Below, piece by piece: positions 1-13,255 of a stretch of DNA of 64,000 nt (its first letter is position 1; each line of letters starts with the position of its first letter). Made by a program: the position numbers and the translations under genes. A model generated the notes under the pieces. The model was given only the letters and a program-made list of their open reading frames with translations. It searched no databases and was not told the DNA's origin. The stretch is from Perognathus longimembris pacificus (Eukaryota; Chordata; Mammalia; Rodentia; Heteromyidae): assembly GCF_023159225.1 (NCBI RefSeq), contig NC_063181.1, forward strand, positions 18,998,073 to 19,062,072, given 5' to 3'.

Positions 1-2349
1 GGAACAAGAAACAGATGGTTTGTGTTTAGGACCCACCTTAAAAAGACGGGCTTACTATGTAGGTAACTGATGGGATATCAGATTGCCCTTAGGTGACCCT
101 TCATGAACCCTTCTTTGAACACATGGGGTTTATGAGAACACTAAGCTAATTAATATAGGAAAGAAGTTAAAATGACACATGACATTTAAGAGTCTCAATA
201 AATTTTGAATAGAGTATTAATAATAATTACTCATTATTATATAATTGTGTGTCATTAATATCTCCTGTATTATCTATACTTCTCATCTTTATCTCTTGTA
301 TTTTTATCACATACTTAATTATTTAAGTAGATATAAGATAGAAGCATTAACTTTTTCTTAAACACATTGCAGATATTATTAGACCAAGTTCTGCCATCAA
401 ATGATCACTACTACAAGATCTGAACACAATATTATCGTCTTTCTCTAGAGTTCCTATTGTTTGTCTGGCAATATTTTTGTTGGGTTTATATATTCTGTAA
501 TATTTAGTGTTTCTAAAATATACTACTGTGGAGATTGTCGTGGCCGGTATAATATAACTGAGGTAACTGAACTATGGAGCAGTTAAATATCCTTTACAAG
601 ATCTTAATAGCATCTCTTATAAATGGGGGTTTTGTTTTGAGATACATATATTTGTTCACGAAGTACCATGATCAGAATCATCGATCCCCTCCATTGTTTT
701 CCCTCTTTCCACCTTCTTATCCTTCTAAAACAATTTTAACAAGTTTTTTAATCATTCTATTGTCATACATGTATATGAAGTACTTCAATCACTTCCATCC
801 TGTTTCATTACCATTCATTCTCTCTCCTTCTACTAGTATCCCCTCCCACCCATTCAGAACCTGTTTTACATTCCTGTCATTCTTTTTGCTTTAGGTATAT
901 TTTGATTGTTGTATCTTGTTTGTTCAAAGAAGTTTCACTGTGATATGCCATTCTTGAGCCACAAACATACACCACCTGTTTTTGCTTTAGTTATTTTCTA
1001 GGCAAATTATTCTGCTTATTGCCAGAGGACCTGATCTTCCTGTGTCTATTGCCTTATATCTGATTGCATGGATATGCATTTTAAAGATCCATTAGTAAGT
1101 TAATGTCATTGTAGGCAAAATCTTTGCAAACTTTCTAAAATATATTGCTTACAAAAAATGAGTGATACAATCAATAACCTACAAATTATTTTGAGTCATT
1201 TTATAACAATCCAACAATTGCTGCTCTTGTAAATCTCCTTGTATTTACAAAATTGGATTCCAAACCTTTTACTACAGTGTCCAGAGGTTGAGTTTTGTTG
1301 TTTTTAACAGTAAGTTCACAATCCACCTTTCTAGTATAATTTGTTATTACTTTTCTGCACATATCCTTTTTCCCAACCATGGTTAGAAAATACAGTTATT
1401 CTCCAATGATTGGACATAATTTTACTTCTGGTAATTTTTCCTGCTATTTCTACATGAAGAATAGTCTTTCCACTTTTCAAATTGACTGAAATGCATACTT
1501 TTGCTGATTTAAAATCAAGATATATACTCTTTTCTGATACATCAGAAGGAATTCTTCCCTCTAGTGTGCTCCCAGAGTATATCAATATATTTCATGCTCT
1601 ATGTGTATATTTAGTCATGGTATACTTGAGAACATTCTTCAGTGATGGAACAAGTGGCATGTATATTATACTTAGAGTATTTGTCTCTTTTTTCTGTTAC
1701 CAAAAACAGTATTGCAGGCTCTTTTCATCTAAAAGAGAAGAAATTGATTTGGACTAATTCTGCAGCATCAGGATTGAGAAATATCATCTGGTGATGATCT
1801 TCAACAGAGTCTCAAGATAGTGCAGGATATGACATGACAAGATATCAAGCAATGGATTTATTTTGGATATCTTCTGGTCTTATGAAATTGTTAGGAGTCA
1901 ATGGTGAGGGTTAATGCCTTTTTCTAAGCTTAGGAATTTCTAAATACTCCAACTCCCAACAGCATAGATTACAATTTTCTATCCATCAAACCTCACAGGA
2001 GATAATAAATTGTAATTCATGAAGCCATAGAATACACATTGAAACCACATCCAAACCATGCTACCGTAAACCATGTTACAGTGAATATTTGTTTACTTTT
2101 CTTCTCTTCTTTTTCCATCTCTCTCACTCCCTTTTCTCTCTCAGTCTCATAATGTTATCTCTGTCCTGATCTTAGCCTTCATTCTAAATAGCATTTATCA
2201 TCATTTTCCTCATGCAGCTCCATTGTTAATTTTAGTTAGTTTGATTTAGTTTGTTCAATTTAATTAAAAGTAAGCAAGTCATTTGAAATATAAATTTATT
2301 TCCTCATTTATTATTTTAGCCATCTTCTTTAGGCATAAAATTTATGTAT
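1..2349. other. AT-rich non-coding stretch
   Basis: No coding region, RNA gene or repeat family that I can name is visible here. The longest open frame (574-894, plus) is low-complexity and rich in Phe, Leu, Ser and Pro. It has no domain and looks like chance. A pyrimidine-rich patch lies near 2095-2145. Confidence 0.5.
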
Positions 2350-2355
2350 AGTAGA

Positions 2356-2373
2356 ACACACACACACACACAC
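2356..2373. repeat. (CA)n microsatellite
   Basis: A short run of about nine AC dinucleotides in AT-rich sequence. Confidence 0.85.
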
Positions 2374-2759
2374 TATACAATTTGATGAATTTTGACTTAT
2401 ATAACTATCAAGGAAGTACTTACCACAAACAATATCAACCCCTTTTGCTTCCTGTTGCTTCCATCTCTAGAAACCATTGATATGTTTTATATCCTTTGGA
2501 TATGTTTGTCTTCTCTAGAAACTTACATAAATGAAAATGCACAGTATGGAAATATGAACTCTGCTACTGAATTTGGCTACTGAATGGATTCAATATTTTC
2601 TTGTAATGTCTGAAATGCAAGTTGTATATCTGTAAGTTTAGGATAAAAGGGAAAACAGAATAGAGACAATGCTTTAGGAAGTATGGATTTGAACAGGAAG
2701 AGTGTTAGGAGTAACTGTAATGAAAACTGAAATCAAATGGCATCATGTTCCTCTTTAAT

Positions 2760-2850
2760 TGATATGTATATATACATACAAATATCATATACACATGTAT
2801 ATTTTAATTATATATTATTAATTATATATATAAATATATATGTTCTTTTT
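2760..2850. repeat. AT-rich low-complexity block
   Basis: The block consists of alternating TATATA and TTAATTATA motifs with several short self-complementary stretches. It could form small hairpins. No gene is associated with it. Confidence 0.6.
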
Positions 2851-3374
2851 TCACATTGATTATAATGACTATTTGTCCACCTGTCTAACAGGTTTTTTTG
2901 AGGCACCAAATAAAGTTCTTTTTAGAGATTTTATTATAACAAAATAGTACAAACATAACTCTTTCAAAATTATAATGGTTTCTTCTACAGTTATTATGTT
3001 TTAGGATGCAGATAAGCTGTAGAAAAAACACAGGAAATACCTCTTTTCTGAAAGAATGCCATAAAACACTATAGATAAAATCACTTGCCATTTGTATTCA
3101 ATAGGTCATTTATAGGGGACAGAATACTTGCAGTTACCTTGTTCTATTGTTGAGTACAAATAACATTTATTTTTAGAGAAATTCACAAAACATTGTAATA
3201 TTTTCCAATGATGGCCAAATATATAAAGAACAAACAACTCTGGACATCTATAAACCAGTTTGAACAAAGGTTAAGGTGATGCAAAAGTTCCTTGAAAGTT
3301 GTTGGTTGACTTTAAAATATGGTGTGAGTCATATAATTCTAAATTAAGTTTTGAAGGTGATCCTTCTCACCTTG

Positions 3375-4060
3375 TTTTTCTTTTTTCAGTATTTTATTGT
3401 TATTGTAGAGGTGATATACTGAGGAGTACCCTTACATGAGTCAGGTGATGAGTAACGAATACAATTCTTTCTGAACTAGGTCTCTTCCTCCAGACTGCCC
3501 CCCCTCCAGATATAGAGTTCATTTTCCACACAGTATCTACTGAGTGCCACTGTTGTATTTGTATTCCCTTTGTTCTACCATTTGTGCCTCCCTCACCCTC
3601 CCAAAGACAAACTAGCAAATGAAACAAAAGGAAAATAAAACACAAAACAGCAACTACAGAATCTAGAAAAAATATCTTGTTTCCTTTTCTTGGAGTTCAA
3701 TTAGTAATAGATCATGTGCATATAGCTATTGAGCTTTTGTGATCTCTCCTAGGTATGTCTTCCTTTGGCCTCAATGTGTGAATATGTAGAGACTTATATA
3801 GTTTATCATGTCCCAGTGTATGTGTGTTTGTGTTTGTGTGTGAGGTGTATGTGTGTATGTGTGTGTGTGTGTGTATGTTTAATCATTCCGTGCATTTTCT
3901 GGTAGATTTACAGGCACATTCTAGCTACCAAAAATGAGGGAAAACATGCAAACCATGTTTCTTTGGATCTGGCTTTCTTTGCTTAATATAAATTTTCCAT
4001 GCTTTCCATTTCCTTACAAGTGGCACAGTATCATTTAGAAACAAAACAAACCAAGAAATG
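3375..4060 (-). mobile_element. old L1 3'-end fragment
   Basis: Read on the minus strand, this resembles a decayed L1 3' region. Near 4000-3900 there is the usual tract about AAAT..AGCCAGA..CATG..TTTCCCTCAT. At 3500-3390 there is a degenerate version of the 3' tail seen more clearly at 20.1-20.4, 23.5 and 31.1-31.5 kb, ending in AATAAA-like sequence. A TG-rich microsatellite lies inside it at 3816-3877. The fragment is highly diverged, so the ends are approximate and the family assignment rests on comparison within this window. Confidence 0.45.
3816..3877. repeat. (TG)n microsatellite
   Basis: An imperfect TG/TGTATG dinucleotide run, likely polymorphic in length. Confidence 0.8.
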
Positions 4061-4925
4061 AGCAAAAACATAGGAAGAAAACATAGAAAAGATGTCATGA
4101 AGATACATAAATGTTGGGGAAATTTGTATTGAAATTATTGTAGAATTAAGGACATAAATATCTTGCCTCTAAAGCAACCCAGGTAATCATTCATTCATCT
4201 AAATTCATCTAAAGCAGTCCTGCCATATTCAAAATAAAATTTTACTTTGAAACTTGCCTTTTCAGAAGATAAAAGCACAAAGTCTGAATCCTAATAATAA
4301 TAGTTTGCCAAACTTCTCTGAAGAGTTTAGACAGGTTATGTTTTAATATCTTCTTTTTTCCTAACTATGAGGGACAGAGGTGTGTATATGAATTCAGGAG
4401 AAAATTGCAGTGGAGAGTGAGAGAGCCTTATATCAACACTCCTTAAAGGACCGTGTTTCTGGATACTTTCCAACACAACTTATGGCAGAGAATTCTCCTC
4501 CATCCACAGTAAATCCAGCTGCAGATCAAACAGCTCCACAGACTAGCCCTTGTGTTATACCATTTTAAAAAGAGACCAGAGGCAAAGATGCTAGGTATTT
4601 TCTCTAGGGCACTTTCAGGGTTCACATAGAACAATCTTAACAGGGCACGGGGAAAGGTTTTAAAAGGCAGAGACGTGTTTCTCCCCCTACCTGAGCATGA
4701 GAACCTCCCAGATTCTTCTAGGAACTGGTTCAGGAAGGGCCAAATTTCTCTGAGGATAGAGCCACCTGTCAGGCAATCTCTTTCTCAATAAGTAGAAAAG
4801 CAGACTTGTTTTCTTTCTCCCTCTTTTTATCTTATTGTCATGTTCTTTCACTGGTAGCTTACTCTACCTACACCTTATTTTCTGTGTCCCTTTGTAATCT
4901 CTGATGCTGGGCCTCCAACATATAA

Positions 4926-4928
<3 letters not shown>
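4061..4928. other. unassigned non-coding sequence
   Basis: Non-repetitive sequence of moderate AT content. I see no gene or named repeat. The open frames are short and unlike any family I know. Confidence 0.4.

Positions 4929-4974
<46 letters not shown>
4929..4974. repeat. (AC)n microsatellite
   Basis: A perfect AC dinucleotide run of about 23 units. This is the longest clean dinucleotide repeat in the window. Confidence 0.95.
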
Positions 4975-4975
<1 letters not shown>

Positions 4976-7120
4976 AGGAAGACACCTATTTTCCCAGTCT
5001 ATTCCCCTTTACCCATCTTCCATATTTTATACCTCTTTTCTCATTCAAATGGAAATGATACCTTTGAATTCCTACATTTAAAAAATAATTCTCTTCAACT
5101 ACACTGTCTTTTTTTTTTTTCATCTTGGCCCATCCCTGATCTTTGTTCTTTGGTCACAAGGAGGGTACAATCCATCCAGCCCTCCTCATTCTCCCTTTGA
5201 TCCTCTCTCTTCTGACTACATTAATTTATTGAGCATGGATGACACAAGTTCACAGAACTAGGTCTGAGGATGGTCTAAGTACCTAAAGTCACACAGAACT
5301 CACATCACCTCTTCTAATAGGGTACTCCCTTAGAACAGATATTTGACAGAGTTCCCTTTGCTTTTTCCAGTCCAGCAGACCTATAATAGACCTGTCCCTC
5401 GCCATTACACATCAAAGGTGTTCAGACCCATCCACATGCTAGGAATTGATCTGGTTAGTTTCAAAGTTCACACTGCCAGTGGCAAGCCTCTGTACACTTT
5501 CTAAGTGATTTTATTAGCTTCCCTGGTTTTAAACATCATGCATACCCTCCAAGCTCCAGTGCAAGTTTGCAATCCTGTTCTATCCATTTAGTTTTCACTT
5601 CTTCCTTCTCTTAATGTCTCTAGATCTTACTGTCTCCTGATATTTTTGCATACCTCTTTGTTTAAAGTTAGTAGTAACACATCTGGTAAGTAGAAAAATT
5701 AGGAGTTATCCTCTAACAACTCTATGCTTTCATCCTATATACCCAATCAATCATCAAATTATTGAAAATGTATTTGAGGGTATTTTTCTTGAATTCCTTT
5801 CTGTTCATAGGTAATATCTAAGCGCAGTCTCAGAGCTTTAGGCTATTCCAAAACTATTTGGAACTATTTTTTATTCTCACCTTCATTGCAAACAATGTGT
5901 CATTCTGGTCATTCTGCTATTTACATACTTTGTAAATTATAGAGCTGATTGGTTTACTAGCCATCTAAACACTTATCAGCTCTCCTTTGTCTTCAGCAGA
6001 AGTTTTCACATGACTAATTATAGAGCTGAATAACTTTTAGAAATGAGAATAGCATTGATTTTCAAAATGCAAAAGAAACAAATGAAGCAAGGAGACCCTC
6101 TGGAGATTAAATTTATGAAAATATCTCCTTCTTGCATCTATCAGAAAAACCATGCCTGGAAATAACTTCGACCATTAAAAGCATTCCTCTGATACTCTAG
6201 ACAGAGAACAGAGCAAAGGTTCCTAGAAGTTGAGTGCAGAGCCTATGGGCCTAGTTTTTGTGATGAGATTATTGTAATTCTAGCTTATTCTTTAAAAACA
6301 TCTTTATGAAAAGCTGTTCTAATTTCTGTAGAAATGCAGCAGAAGTTCAAGTGATACAGTGTCAGTCTTGAGGAAAATTCAAGTGAAAACAAAAGGCCCT
6401 CAATTCAAGCACAAGTATTGGCACAAAAGAATCACAATTTCTGTAGGAAAGTGAAATGATAAATTTTTAAACATTTAGTAGGATGCAGTAGGATTATATC
6501 TGTCAGCATAATCTTTGAAACTTTGTCTGAATGATTGATTTTGTTTTGGCTGAACAATTAAAATTACATCAATATTTGTGAAAGTAGGTTTTATTCAATT
6601 TAAGAATTAACCTTGCAAAATTATTCCCAAAATAATATTGTAGAGGAAATATTCAATAAAAATTCTTTTCAAATAAAAATTAATGAAGAGGCATATATCT
6701 TCAGATTGATAAAACAAATCACTGTATAAAGAATATCAGGTTTGGCCCACAAATAAAGACATTCTCATATTTTAAACATGTATGCTTATATTGGGAATTC
6801 ATGCCAATTTTCTAGAGTTCATTACATTTTTAATAATTTTATGTTCAATATATTTAATGTCAGGAAAATGAAAAGGCATGGATGTAGAATTATTCAGAGA
6901 AAATTTTACATATTTCTGAAATACTTTTGGAAAATTGATGAGAAAAAGAGTAAGAAGTATGTTTGCTTTATACTTTATATTTCATTTAAAATTTTTAATT
7001 AAATAATCTTAATTAAATAACCTCAAAAGCTGTTATTTAGCTTGTGATACAGGAGTGGTTTTAGGAATAAAACATTTATAAGAATGCTTGTGTAGGATAG
7101 TATGTTGTAGTGGTGATAGG
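4975..7120. other. AT-rich non-coding stretch
   Basis: No gene or clear repeat is seen. A T-run lies at about 5109-5120. The rest is single-copy-looking AT-rich sequence with only short chance frames. Confidence 0.45.
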
Positions 7121-7124
7121 TGTG

Positions 7125-7215
7125 TGTGTTCATGGTAGTGGTCTCAGGGTTTGAACTCAGGATTTTAAACCTGCCAATCAAGTCCTCTACTACTTGAGCC
7201 AAGCCTGGAGCTCAA
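7125..7215 (-). repeat. tRNA-like (ID-type) SINE fragment
   Basis: On the minus strand a degenerate tRNA-like promoter can be read. The plus strand carries the complement of a B-box region (GTTTGAACTCAGGATTTTAA) followed by a TACTTGAGCCAAGC segment that corresponds to an A box. It is an old copy without a clear tail or target duplication. Confidence 0.5.
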
Positions 7216-7564
7216 TCTTAAAGATTGTTACTTTGTAAAACTCTAATCAGGAGACTTTCTGGGAAAAACTGGCAAAATGCAGACAACTTCCTGTGAAAGT
7301 GATCAAGAACCCTTTTCCCCTTTCCTTTGGGGAAATCTCAACAGTGTTTCGAAGTCATGTAGGTTATGGCTTCTCAGGTGGTTCTTATCCTGCCAGAGAG
7401 GGAATTCACTCTGGCCACTAGGCACAATGCCAGACCCAGATTGTCAAGGATGAGGTCTGGTTTTTGGAATGAGTATTCCTGAAGCCAGAAATCTCTAATC
7501 CACTTGTTCAATGTGAAGAGCATACTCTATGCTTAACGAGTATTCACAAATATTTTTTCTTCCT

Positions 7565-7630
7565 TTTTATTCTGAGGATAGAATCCAGGGCCTTGTGTGT
7601 GTTATATAAGCTTGATCTCCTATTGAGAAA
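7565..7630 (-). repeat. degenerate ID-like SINE fragment
   Basis: The plus strand reads GATAGAATCCAGGGCCTTGT, then CTTGATCTCCTATTGAG. This is the complement of an ID-type B box and A box. It is short and diverged, so the call is tentative. Confidence 0.35.
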
Positions 7631-8510
7631 CACCATTTTCCTGAAATTAAATAATAATAATAATGCAAAAGTAGGAATCATGTAAACTAAAAGTGTGAAA
7701 TGAGTTCAGTGCAACTTTGGAAAGAGAAGAAGAATAAGATCAATTTACCTTTTTTGTTTTTCCCTCTAGAAATATCTTGCAAAGATCTCACTAGATTAGA
7801 AGTAAGAGTCTAGGACTACTAGCATAATGATGAGTAGAAATCATGTGCACTACTCTTTGGAGAAATCATCATTCCTTATTATATTTTATTCTGTCTTTGT
7901 TTCCTGGAGTTGGTTTTTTCCTGTGCATCAAGATTCCATGCCAGTTTATTTCCATGGAAGATCTCAGGTGCTCCCAGGATGTTGGAAGTGGTACAAAATG
8001 TTGGACTCCCTAAATGCCTTGGAAGTCTCGCACTTGGTGATATCTGTTCCAGTGTAGCCAAAGCCTCATGTGATACTGTAGTGGGTGCCTCTAACATCAA
8101 TAGAGTTCATGAATTCTGATTATGCCTCTAGTCCTAAAGCAACCAATCTGAATTAAATAATTGACACTCCTATGCAAATGACATTATCTCAGGATGGATA
8201 GCCACATCGCTTTTATTAGTACGAGAAATGTGATGATCTTTGGACATAATCTCTCTCACAAGATGGAATTATCCATTCGACGTTGGATTGATGCAAGAAA
8301 AGAACACATATTTGATTCAATAAAACATCCAAAGAAATATAACAGAAGTACTCCATTACATAGTTAAACAACTTCCATCCATCTGAAAATCTCATCAAGG
8401 TTTCCATTGAATGTGTATCACTTTTGTACCATCATAATTTAAAAAAATACATTAAACTATAACAAGTCAAGGTTAGCATAATGAAAGTGACAACAGGAAG
8501 AAGAAGAAAG
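7631..8510. other. unassigned non-coding sequence
   Basis: No gene or named repeat is recognised. Overlapping short frames occur on both strands at 7827-8119, but none shows a domain and both strands are equally open, so I do not call a gene. Confidence 0.4.
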
Positions 8511-8511
8511 T

Positions 8512-8590
8512 CCTGGGTATGTGATTCAGTTGGTAGAGCACCTTGAGCTCAAAACCTCCAGAAGCTCAGACTTTTCAACCTGCCACTCAC
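8512..8590 (+). repeat. possible ID-like SINE head
   Basis: The segment reads like a degenerate tRNA-like A box (ATGTGATTCAGTTGGTAGAG) followed by a weak B-box region. It runs directly into a CT-rich simple repeat in place of an A tail. Confidence 0.35.
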
Positions 8591-8614
8591 TGTGTGTCTG
8601 TCTCTCTGTCTCTG

Positions 8615-8663
<49 letters not shown>

Positions 8664-8675
8664 GTCTGTCTGTCT
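8591..8675. repeat. (GTCTCT)n / (CT)n simple repeat
   Basis: A run of GTCTCT hexamers passes into pure CT and then GTCT tetramers. It creates repetitive Ser/Val/Leu open frames on one strand and Arg/Glu/Gln frames on the other, which are artefacts of the repeat. Confidence 0.9.
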
Positions 8676-9308
8676 TCTGGCATGGAATAATGGTATGAAT
8701 TAAATTTGAGAAGAATTCCTGAGTTCCTTGGATTAGGAATTTGGCTTTGACCCATTTCCCATCTCTAATGACATCTCAACTCTAGAGAATTTTCAATAAA
8801 TAATTATATTGCATTTGCCAAAACTTTTCCAGGGCATTGCATTTTGTGGTAATTATGTCAGAAAATATTTGGATATATAATACAAGTGCTGATGGAAGCA
8901 TTATCTGAAATAGACTATGAATACACTTATATGCTAGGAAACCCACTGGCTAATGTTTAGCAATCAGTTTAATGAATAAACAAATATTTCCGAGGTCACC
9001 AGACATAGGGTTGGAGTGCATGAGAGTCAAAGAAAGCTCTCATGAGTATGTATAATAGGAGAAAAGGGATCAATGAATAATGAAAATATAATTAATTAAA
9101 TAAAGCCCAATTAAAATAATTGAGCTGACTTAGCACAACTGAGATCTATATTTACTCTTCAAGAATGAGTCCAACTCCTTTATAAGTTTTATCTCCAGTT
9201 TATCTCAGAGTTTAACTTAAAAATAACCTAGGCTTTTACTCATCTGTGTTATGAGTTACATTAGCCAAGTGTGTGTGTGTGTATTTAATGCACTATTTCT
9301 AAACTAGC
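8676..9308. other. AT-rich non-coding stretch
   Basis: I see nothing beyond a short GT run near 9271-9283. Confidence 0.45.
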
Positions 9309-9512
9309 ACATTTTTTTTTGCCAGTTCTGACCTTAAAGTAAAGGCCTGAGTGTTGTTCCTGAGGTATTTGAACCACAGCTCCACTTCCAGCTTTTTTGT
9401 TGGTTAATTTATGATGAGTTTCATGTACTTTCCTGCCCAGGCTGACTTCTAACTATGATCTTCAGCCTCCTGAGCATCTAGACCTACACGCGGGAGCCAC
9501 CAGAACCTAAAT
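9309..9512 (-). repeat. composite SINE, 7SL/B1-like left + Geo-like right
   Basis: Read on the minus strand, the left half contains a CTCAGGAGGCTGA segment typical of 7SL-derived SINEs. Then come CAGCCTGGGCAGGAAAG and a linker ending in TTAACCA. The right half starts AGCTGGAAGTGGAGCTGTGG and matches the second monomer of the IDL-Geo copies. The plus-strand T-run at its left edge is the A tail. Confidence 0.7.
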
Positions 9513-10195
9513 ACTGGCAAAATTTTTAGTCTGAAGTTCAGTGTTTATCAGATTGTTTACATTTGTATTTTAGGAGCTTGTTCTTTAAAATAAGGACTTA
9601 AAAAATCTCCAGTAATATAATTCAAAAATCAAATTAAGCTACTGCTATTTTCCTCTTTAGTTTTAAACTTCAAAATTCTTATATTTATTTTCATTCTCTT
9701 TTTCAGCTTTATTCCATGACTCCAAAGAGATGGAGAGGTAAATGTGATTGGGCATGGTTTGGGGATTCGGTCTTATACAGAAAGAATGCCGACCTCTTAT
9801 ATCACCCACACTGAGTTAACCCAAACGTCACAATAGAAGAACACCATCTGCTGGAAGAAAACCTTTACTAGGGAACTCACTAGCTGCAAGTTTGGGGTTG
9901 TCTAAGACACCTTTAATTCTGGCCAGCTGGCTACAAATGCAGGAGTTCCCATTACCATTCACATTTGTTTTGCGGGAGTGACTCACTATACTTAAGTGCT
10001 GTGCTTATGATTTTATTATAACCAAAGGAAATCAGAACCCTCCAAAGGGAGGAAATCAGAGGGTATGATCTGAGCAGGGAAAAACATGAGGCTTTCTCTG
10101 TGAAATTCTCTGAGTTATCCTAAGAGTTTGAAGGCACACATTTGGGGATACTTCCAAGTGCTGCAAATGGGATACTCTAAGCTGATTTCAGTGTT
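9513..10195. other. unassigned non-coding sequence
   Basis: Slightly less AT-rich than the neighbours. No gene or named repeat is recognised. Confidence 0.4.
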
Positions 10196-10199
10196 TGTA

Positions 10200-10385
10200 C
10201 ATTTTATTGGAAGTTCACCACAGGCCTGCTGTTGTCTGAATCATTGACCTGGCTTCTGGTTTCCTGGTGGTTAATTGAGGATAAGAATCTCATGGACTTT
10301 CCTGTATGGGCAGGCTTTGAACTGTGATCCTCAGGTTTTAGCCTCCTAAGTAGCTAGGATTGCAAGCATGAGACCCCAGTGTGCA
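10200..10385 (-). repeat. composite SINE, 7SL/B1-like left + truncated right
   Basis: The minus strand carries CTACTTAGGAGGCTAAAACC, CAAAGCCTGCCCATACAGG and ATTAACCACCAGGAAACC. This is the same left module and linker as the composite SINE at 30.86 kb (plus). The right half is truncated and diverged. Confidence 0.65.
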
Positions 10386-12633
10386 GTTTTGTTCTTTTTT
10401 AATATTGTTCTATCATGCACTGTGCTTCACAATATGTAGGCTAATATGGCTTCTATTCTAATAACCTACTTTTACCATAATTAAACTCATCTTGGAGAAG
10501 AAAATTAATATTTTGTGAAGGAATATTTTTTTTTACAATCTTAAATGCCTTTTAAAGACCTCTCCACTTCATTATATTGCTACGATGTATATCAAGCATC
10601 AACTTGACTTTTGGTAGGGATAAACTATATGCAATTGTTTTGAAAGATCAACAAAATCAATCAATTTTATCTGCTAAAGAAAGAAAAGTTTAAAAAAAAA
10701 AGATCAAATTCAGAAAGATACCAAAACCAGTCAAGACATCACAAAAATAAAATGACAGATTAATACTTTGTATAAATGTTGCTGCCAAAAGTCTTCAATA
10801 AAATAATAGCAAGCTAAATCCAGCATCACAAGAAAATTACACACTATTACAGGGTTTTAAATATTACGACAAAGTAGATACTATTTCTTGAATTTAAGGA
10901 TTATTTGGCATTAGAAGAGAAATTAATATAGAAAAAGCTAATATATTCTTATTATTAAAACACTCACATTAGTATCAGAGGAGCCCTCTTCAGTTTGACA
11001 GAGGCTATCAATATAAGGCATACTATGGCTTATGGAAGACCCACGAACTCTATAGGTAATGAGACTGAAAGCATGCACCTATGATCAGGAATAAGACAAG
11101 AAGTTACATACTTGCCACTTTATTATACTACAGGTTTTTTCCAGGGTAACTCAGTAAGTTAAAAAGAAAATATAAAGTTTCCAGACTAGAAAGCATATGT
11201 ACTTTCACAAGTTCAATGAAGCTTCAGTATACCAACTCATTATTCAAAATCCAATGCATTTCTATATGTGTGTAAGTCACAATTGGAGCATGAACTACAA
11301 AATAATACCATTTGTAACAGCACCACAAAGAATAAAAGATTTAATAAACTAATCAATGATGTACAGGTTTGCATGCTGAACTATGAAAGAAATTAGAAAA
11401 ATCTCAAAAGCAGAAAAGAAATCTCATGTGTTTATGTGTTTATGGGTGGATGACTTAATATTGTTAAGGATATTACTCAAATTAACGTACAGATTTAATT
11501 CCAGGACTACTAACCTTCCATTATTTTTTGTAGAAATAACCTTAATCCAATCTTGTTCATATGGATTTTCAAGGGATTTTTGAATAGACAAAGTAGTCTT
11601 GGTGATGAAAACAGAGAAAACACATACCTTTTGTTTTCAAGAATTATTGCAAAGCTACATTAATATACAGACATAATGATAGAAATATAGATCAATAAAA
11701 TAGGATTGAAAATACAGAACTAAACATATCACAAACTGACTTTTAATTGTGGTTCCTGTACTATACAATGGGAAAAAACACATTTCAACAAGTTTTGCTG
11801 GCATAATTGGACATTCATACACTAAAGGATTAATGTGGGTTCCTACTGAACACTACATGCAAAAAGTACCTCCAAGTAAACCAAAGATGTAAGTACAATA
11901 GAAACATAAAATTCTTAGAGAGGGCCTCTGATGTAAATGTTTGATACCTTAGACTCTGGTTTCATAAATAAGACACAAAAAGCACATGCCCCAAAAGAAT
12001 AAGATTAAATAAGTTAGATGTCATTAAAGTTAAATTTTTTTCTTTTCCACTGAAAATATTTGATTAAGAATGTGAAATGACTACATTTAGGACAAAAGAA
12101 AGTATTTGTCAATGTAGTTCCGGAGTTCTTGTGTCCAAAATACGAAAATAATTCCTGCAAGTCAACAACAAACAGACATACAAGCAAATTAACAAATAAG
12201 CAAGGAGTTTGAACAAATATTTCACCTAGGAAATTTTACAAATAGCTGATGAGTGCATAGAGAAAAGCTTCATGTCATTAGTTATTGGAGAATTTTATCT
12301 CAAGTTATGATCTGTTAACAGAATAACTATACTTTAAAAAAATCAGAAATGAATAGTACTGGTGAGAAAGTAGAAAGATAGAAACACTCAGACATTGTTG
12401 GTGTGGACTTAATATAAAATTATGCTCTATACATATTGGCAGTTCTTTAAAAACTCAAATGCACAAGTTACCATTTAACTCAGGAAATTCACTCCAAGGT
12501 ATATATCCAAGAAAATGAAAAACAGGTACTAAAAAATAAACAGGATTTGTAGGTGAATGTTCAAAGCATCACTATTTAGAATGGTTGAAAAGTGGAACAA
12601 ATCAAATACCTATCCTACGATGAACTAAGAAAT

Positions 12634-12692
12634 ATACATATATACATATACATATATACATATATATGTATATATACATATATACATACGCA
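12634..12692. repeat. (TATACA)n low-complexity repeat
   Basis: Alternating TATACA/TATATG repeats form short palindromes inside the old L1 3'UTR. Confidence 0.8.
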
Positions 12693-12960
12693 ATAAGATA
12701 TTATTTAGGCAAAAATAATGTGTGAAGCACCTGTACATGCTACCACATAAATGAATGTTTAAAGATTTTACACATGTAAAAGAAAACAAACACAAAATGT
12801 CACATGAAATATGGCTTTGCCTAAAAAAGTAACTCAAATAGGCAAATGCAGAGATGCACAAACACAATAGGCAAATTCAAGATAACGCTCAGTAGCCAAG
12901 GGGAAAATGTCAAGTAACTGCTTGGTAAAGCAGTTATATCATGGGACTGGAGAGTGGTAC

Positions 12961-13175
12961 TTTTCTTTTTCTTTTTTTTTTTTTTGCCAGTCCTGGGCCT
13001 TGAACTCAGGGCCTGAGCACTGTCCCTGGCTTCTTTTTGCTCAAGGCTAGCACTCTGCCATTTGAGCCACAGTGCCACTTCTGGCCTTTTTTATATATGT
13101 GGTGCTGAGGAATCGAACCCAGGGCTTCATGTATGTGAGGTAAGCACTCTACCACTAGGCCATATCCCCAGCCCC
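12961..13175 (-). repeat. IDL-Geo-type SINE (full length)
   Basis: On the minus strand it begins GGGGCTGGGGATATGGCCTA. The ID monomer follows with box A and box B (GGGTTCGATTCC), then CACCACATATA, then the second monomer (AGAAGTGGCACTGTGGCTCA), then an A-rich tail. It interrupts an old L1 3'UTR, so it is younger than that L1. No convincing target duplication is visible. Confidence 0.9.
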
Positions 13176-13255
13176 TACATTTTGAATATATGATAAAGCA
13201 CCAAAACTTTATACTTTAAAATGGTGAATGTAGTCTAGCTATATTTTATTCCAAA

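Larger units (their letters stand above)
10560..13255 (+). mobile_element. ancient L1 remnant (ORF2 and 3'UTR)
   Basis: This is a strongly decayed L1 in plus orientation. About 10.79-10.83 kb retains the region 'ATAATAGCAAGCTAAATCCA', equivalent to the ORF2 'ILANRIQ' segment. About 11.31-11.39 kb matches the 'ACAAAGAATAAAAG' to 'AAAGAAAT' stretch before the RT C-terminal part. 12.36-12.64 kb matches the C-terminal ORF2 region and the 'TATATATCCAAGAAAATGAA' landmark. The 3'UTR continues (GATATTATTTAGGC, later ACTTTAAAATGGTGAAT) and is interrupted by the IDL-Geo SINE at 12961-13175. No long frame survives. The landmarks fit an old eutherian L1M-type element. Ends are approximate. Confidence 0.65.

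Noticed and set aside
7827..8119. Possible processed pseudogene
   Set aside because: Frames are open on both strands, with no poly(A), no target duplication and no family I recognise.
8521..8755. Ser/Val/Leu-rich and Arg/Glu-rich frames
   Set aside because: Both are readings of a GTCTCT/CT simple repeat on opposite strands.
12821..13078. Recurring small frame starting MALWLK.Q.ASLEQKEA, also at 33389 and 52691
   Set aside because: It is the sense-strand reading of the Geo half of the SINE. It recurs because the SINE recurs and has no sign of selection as a protein.
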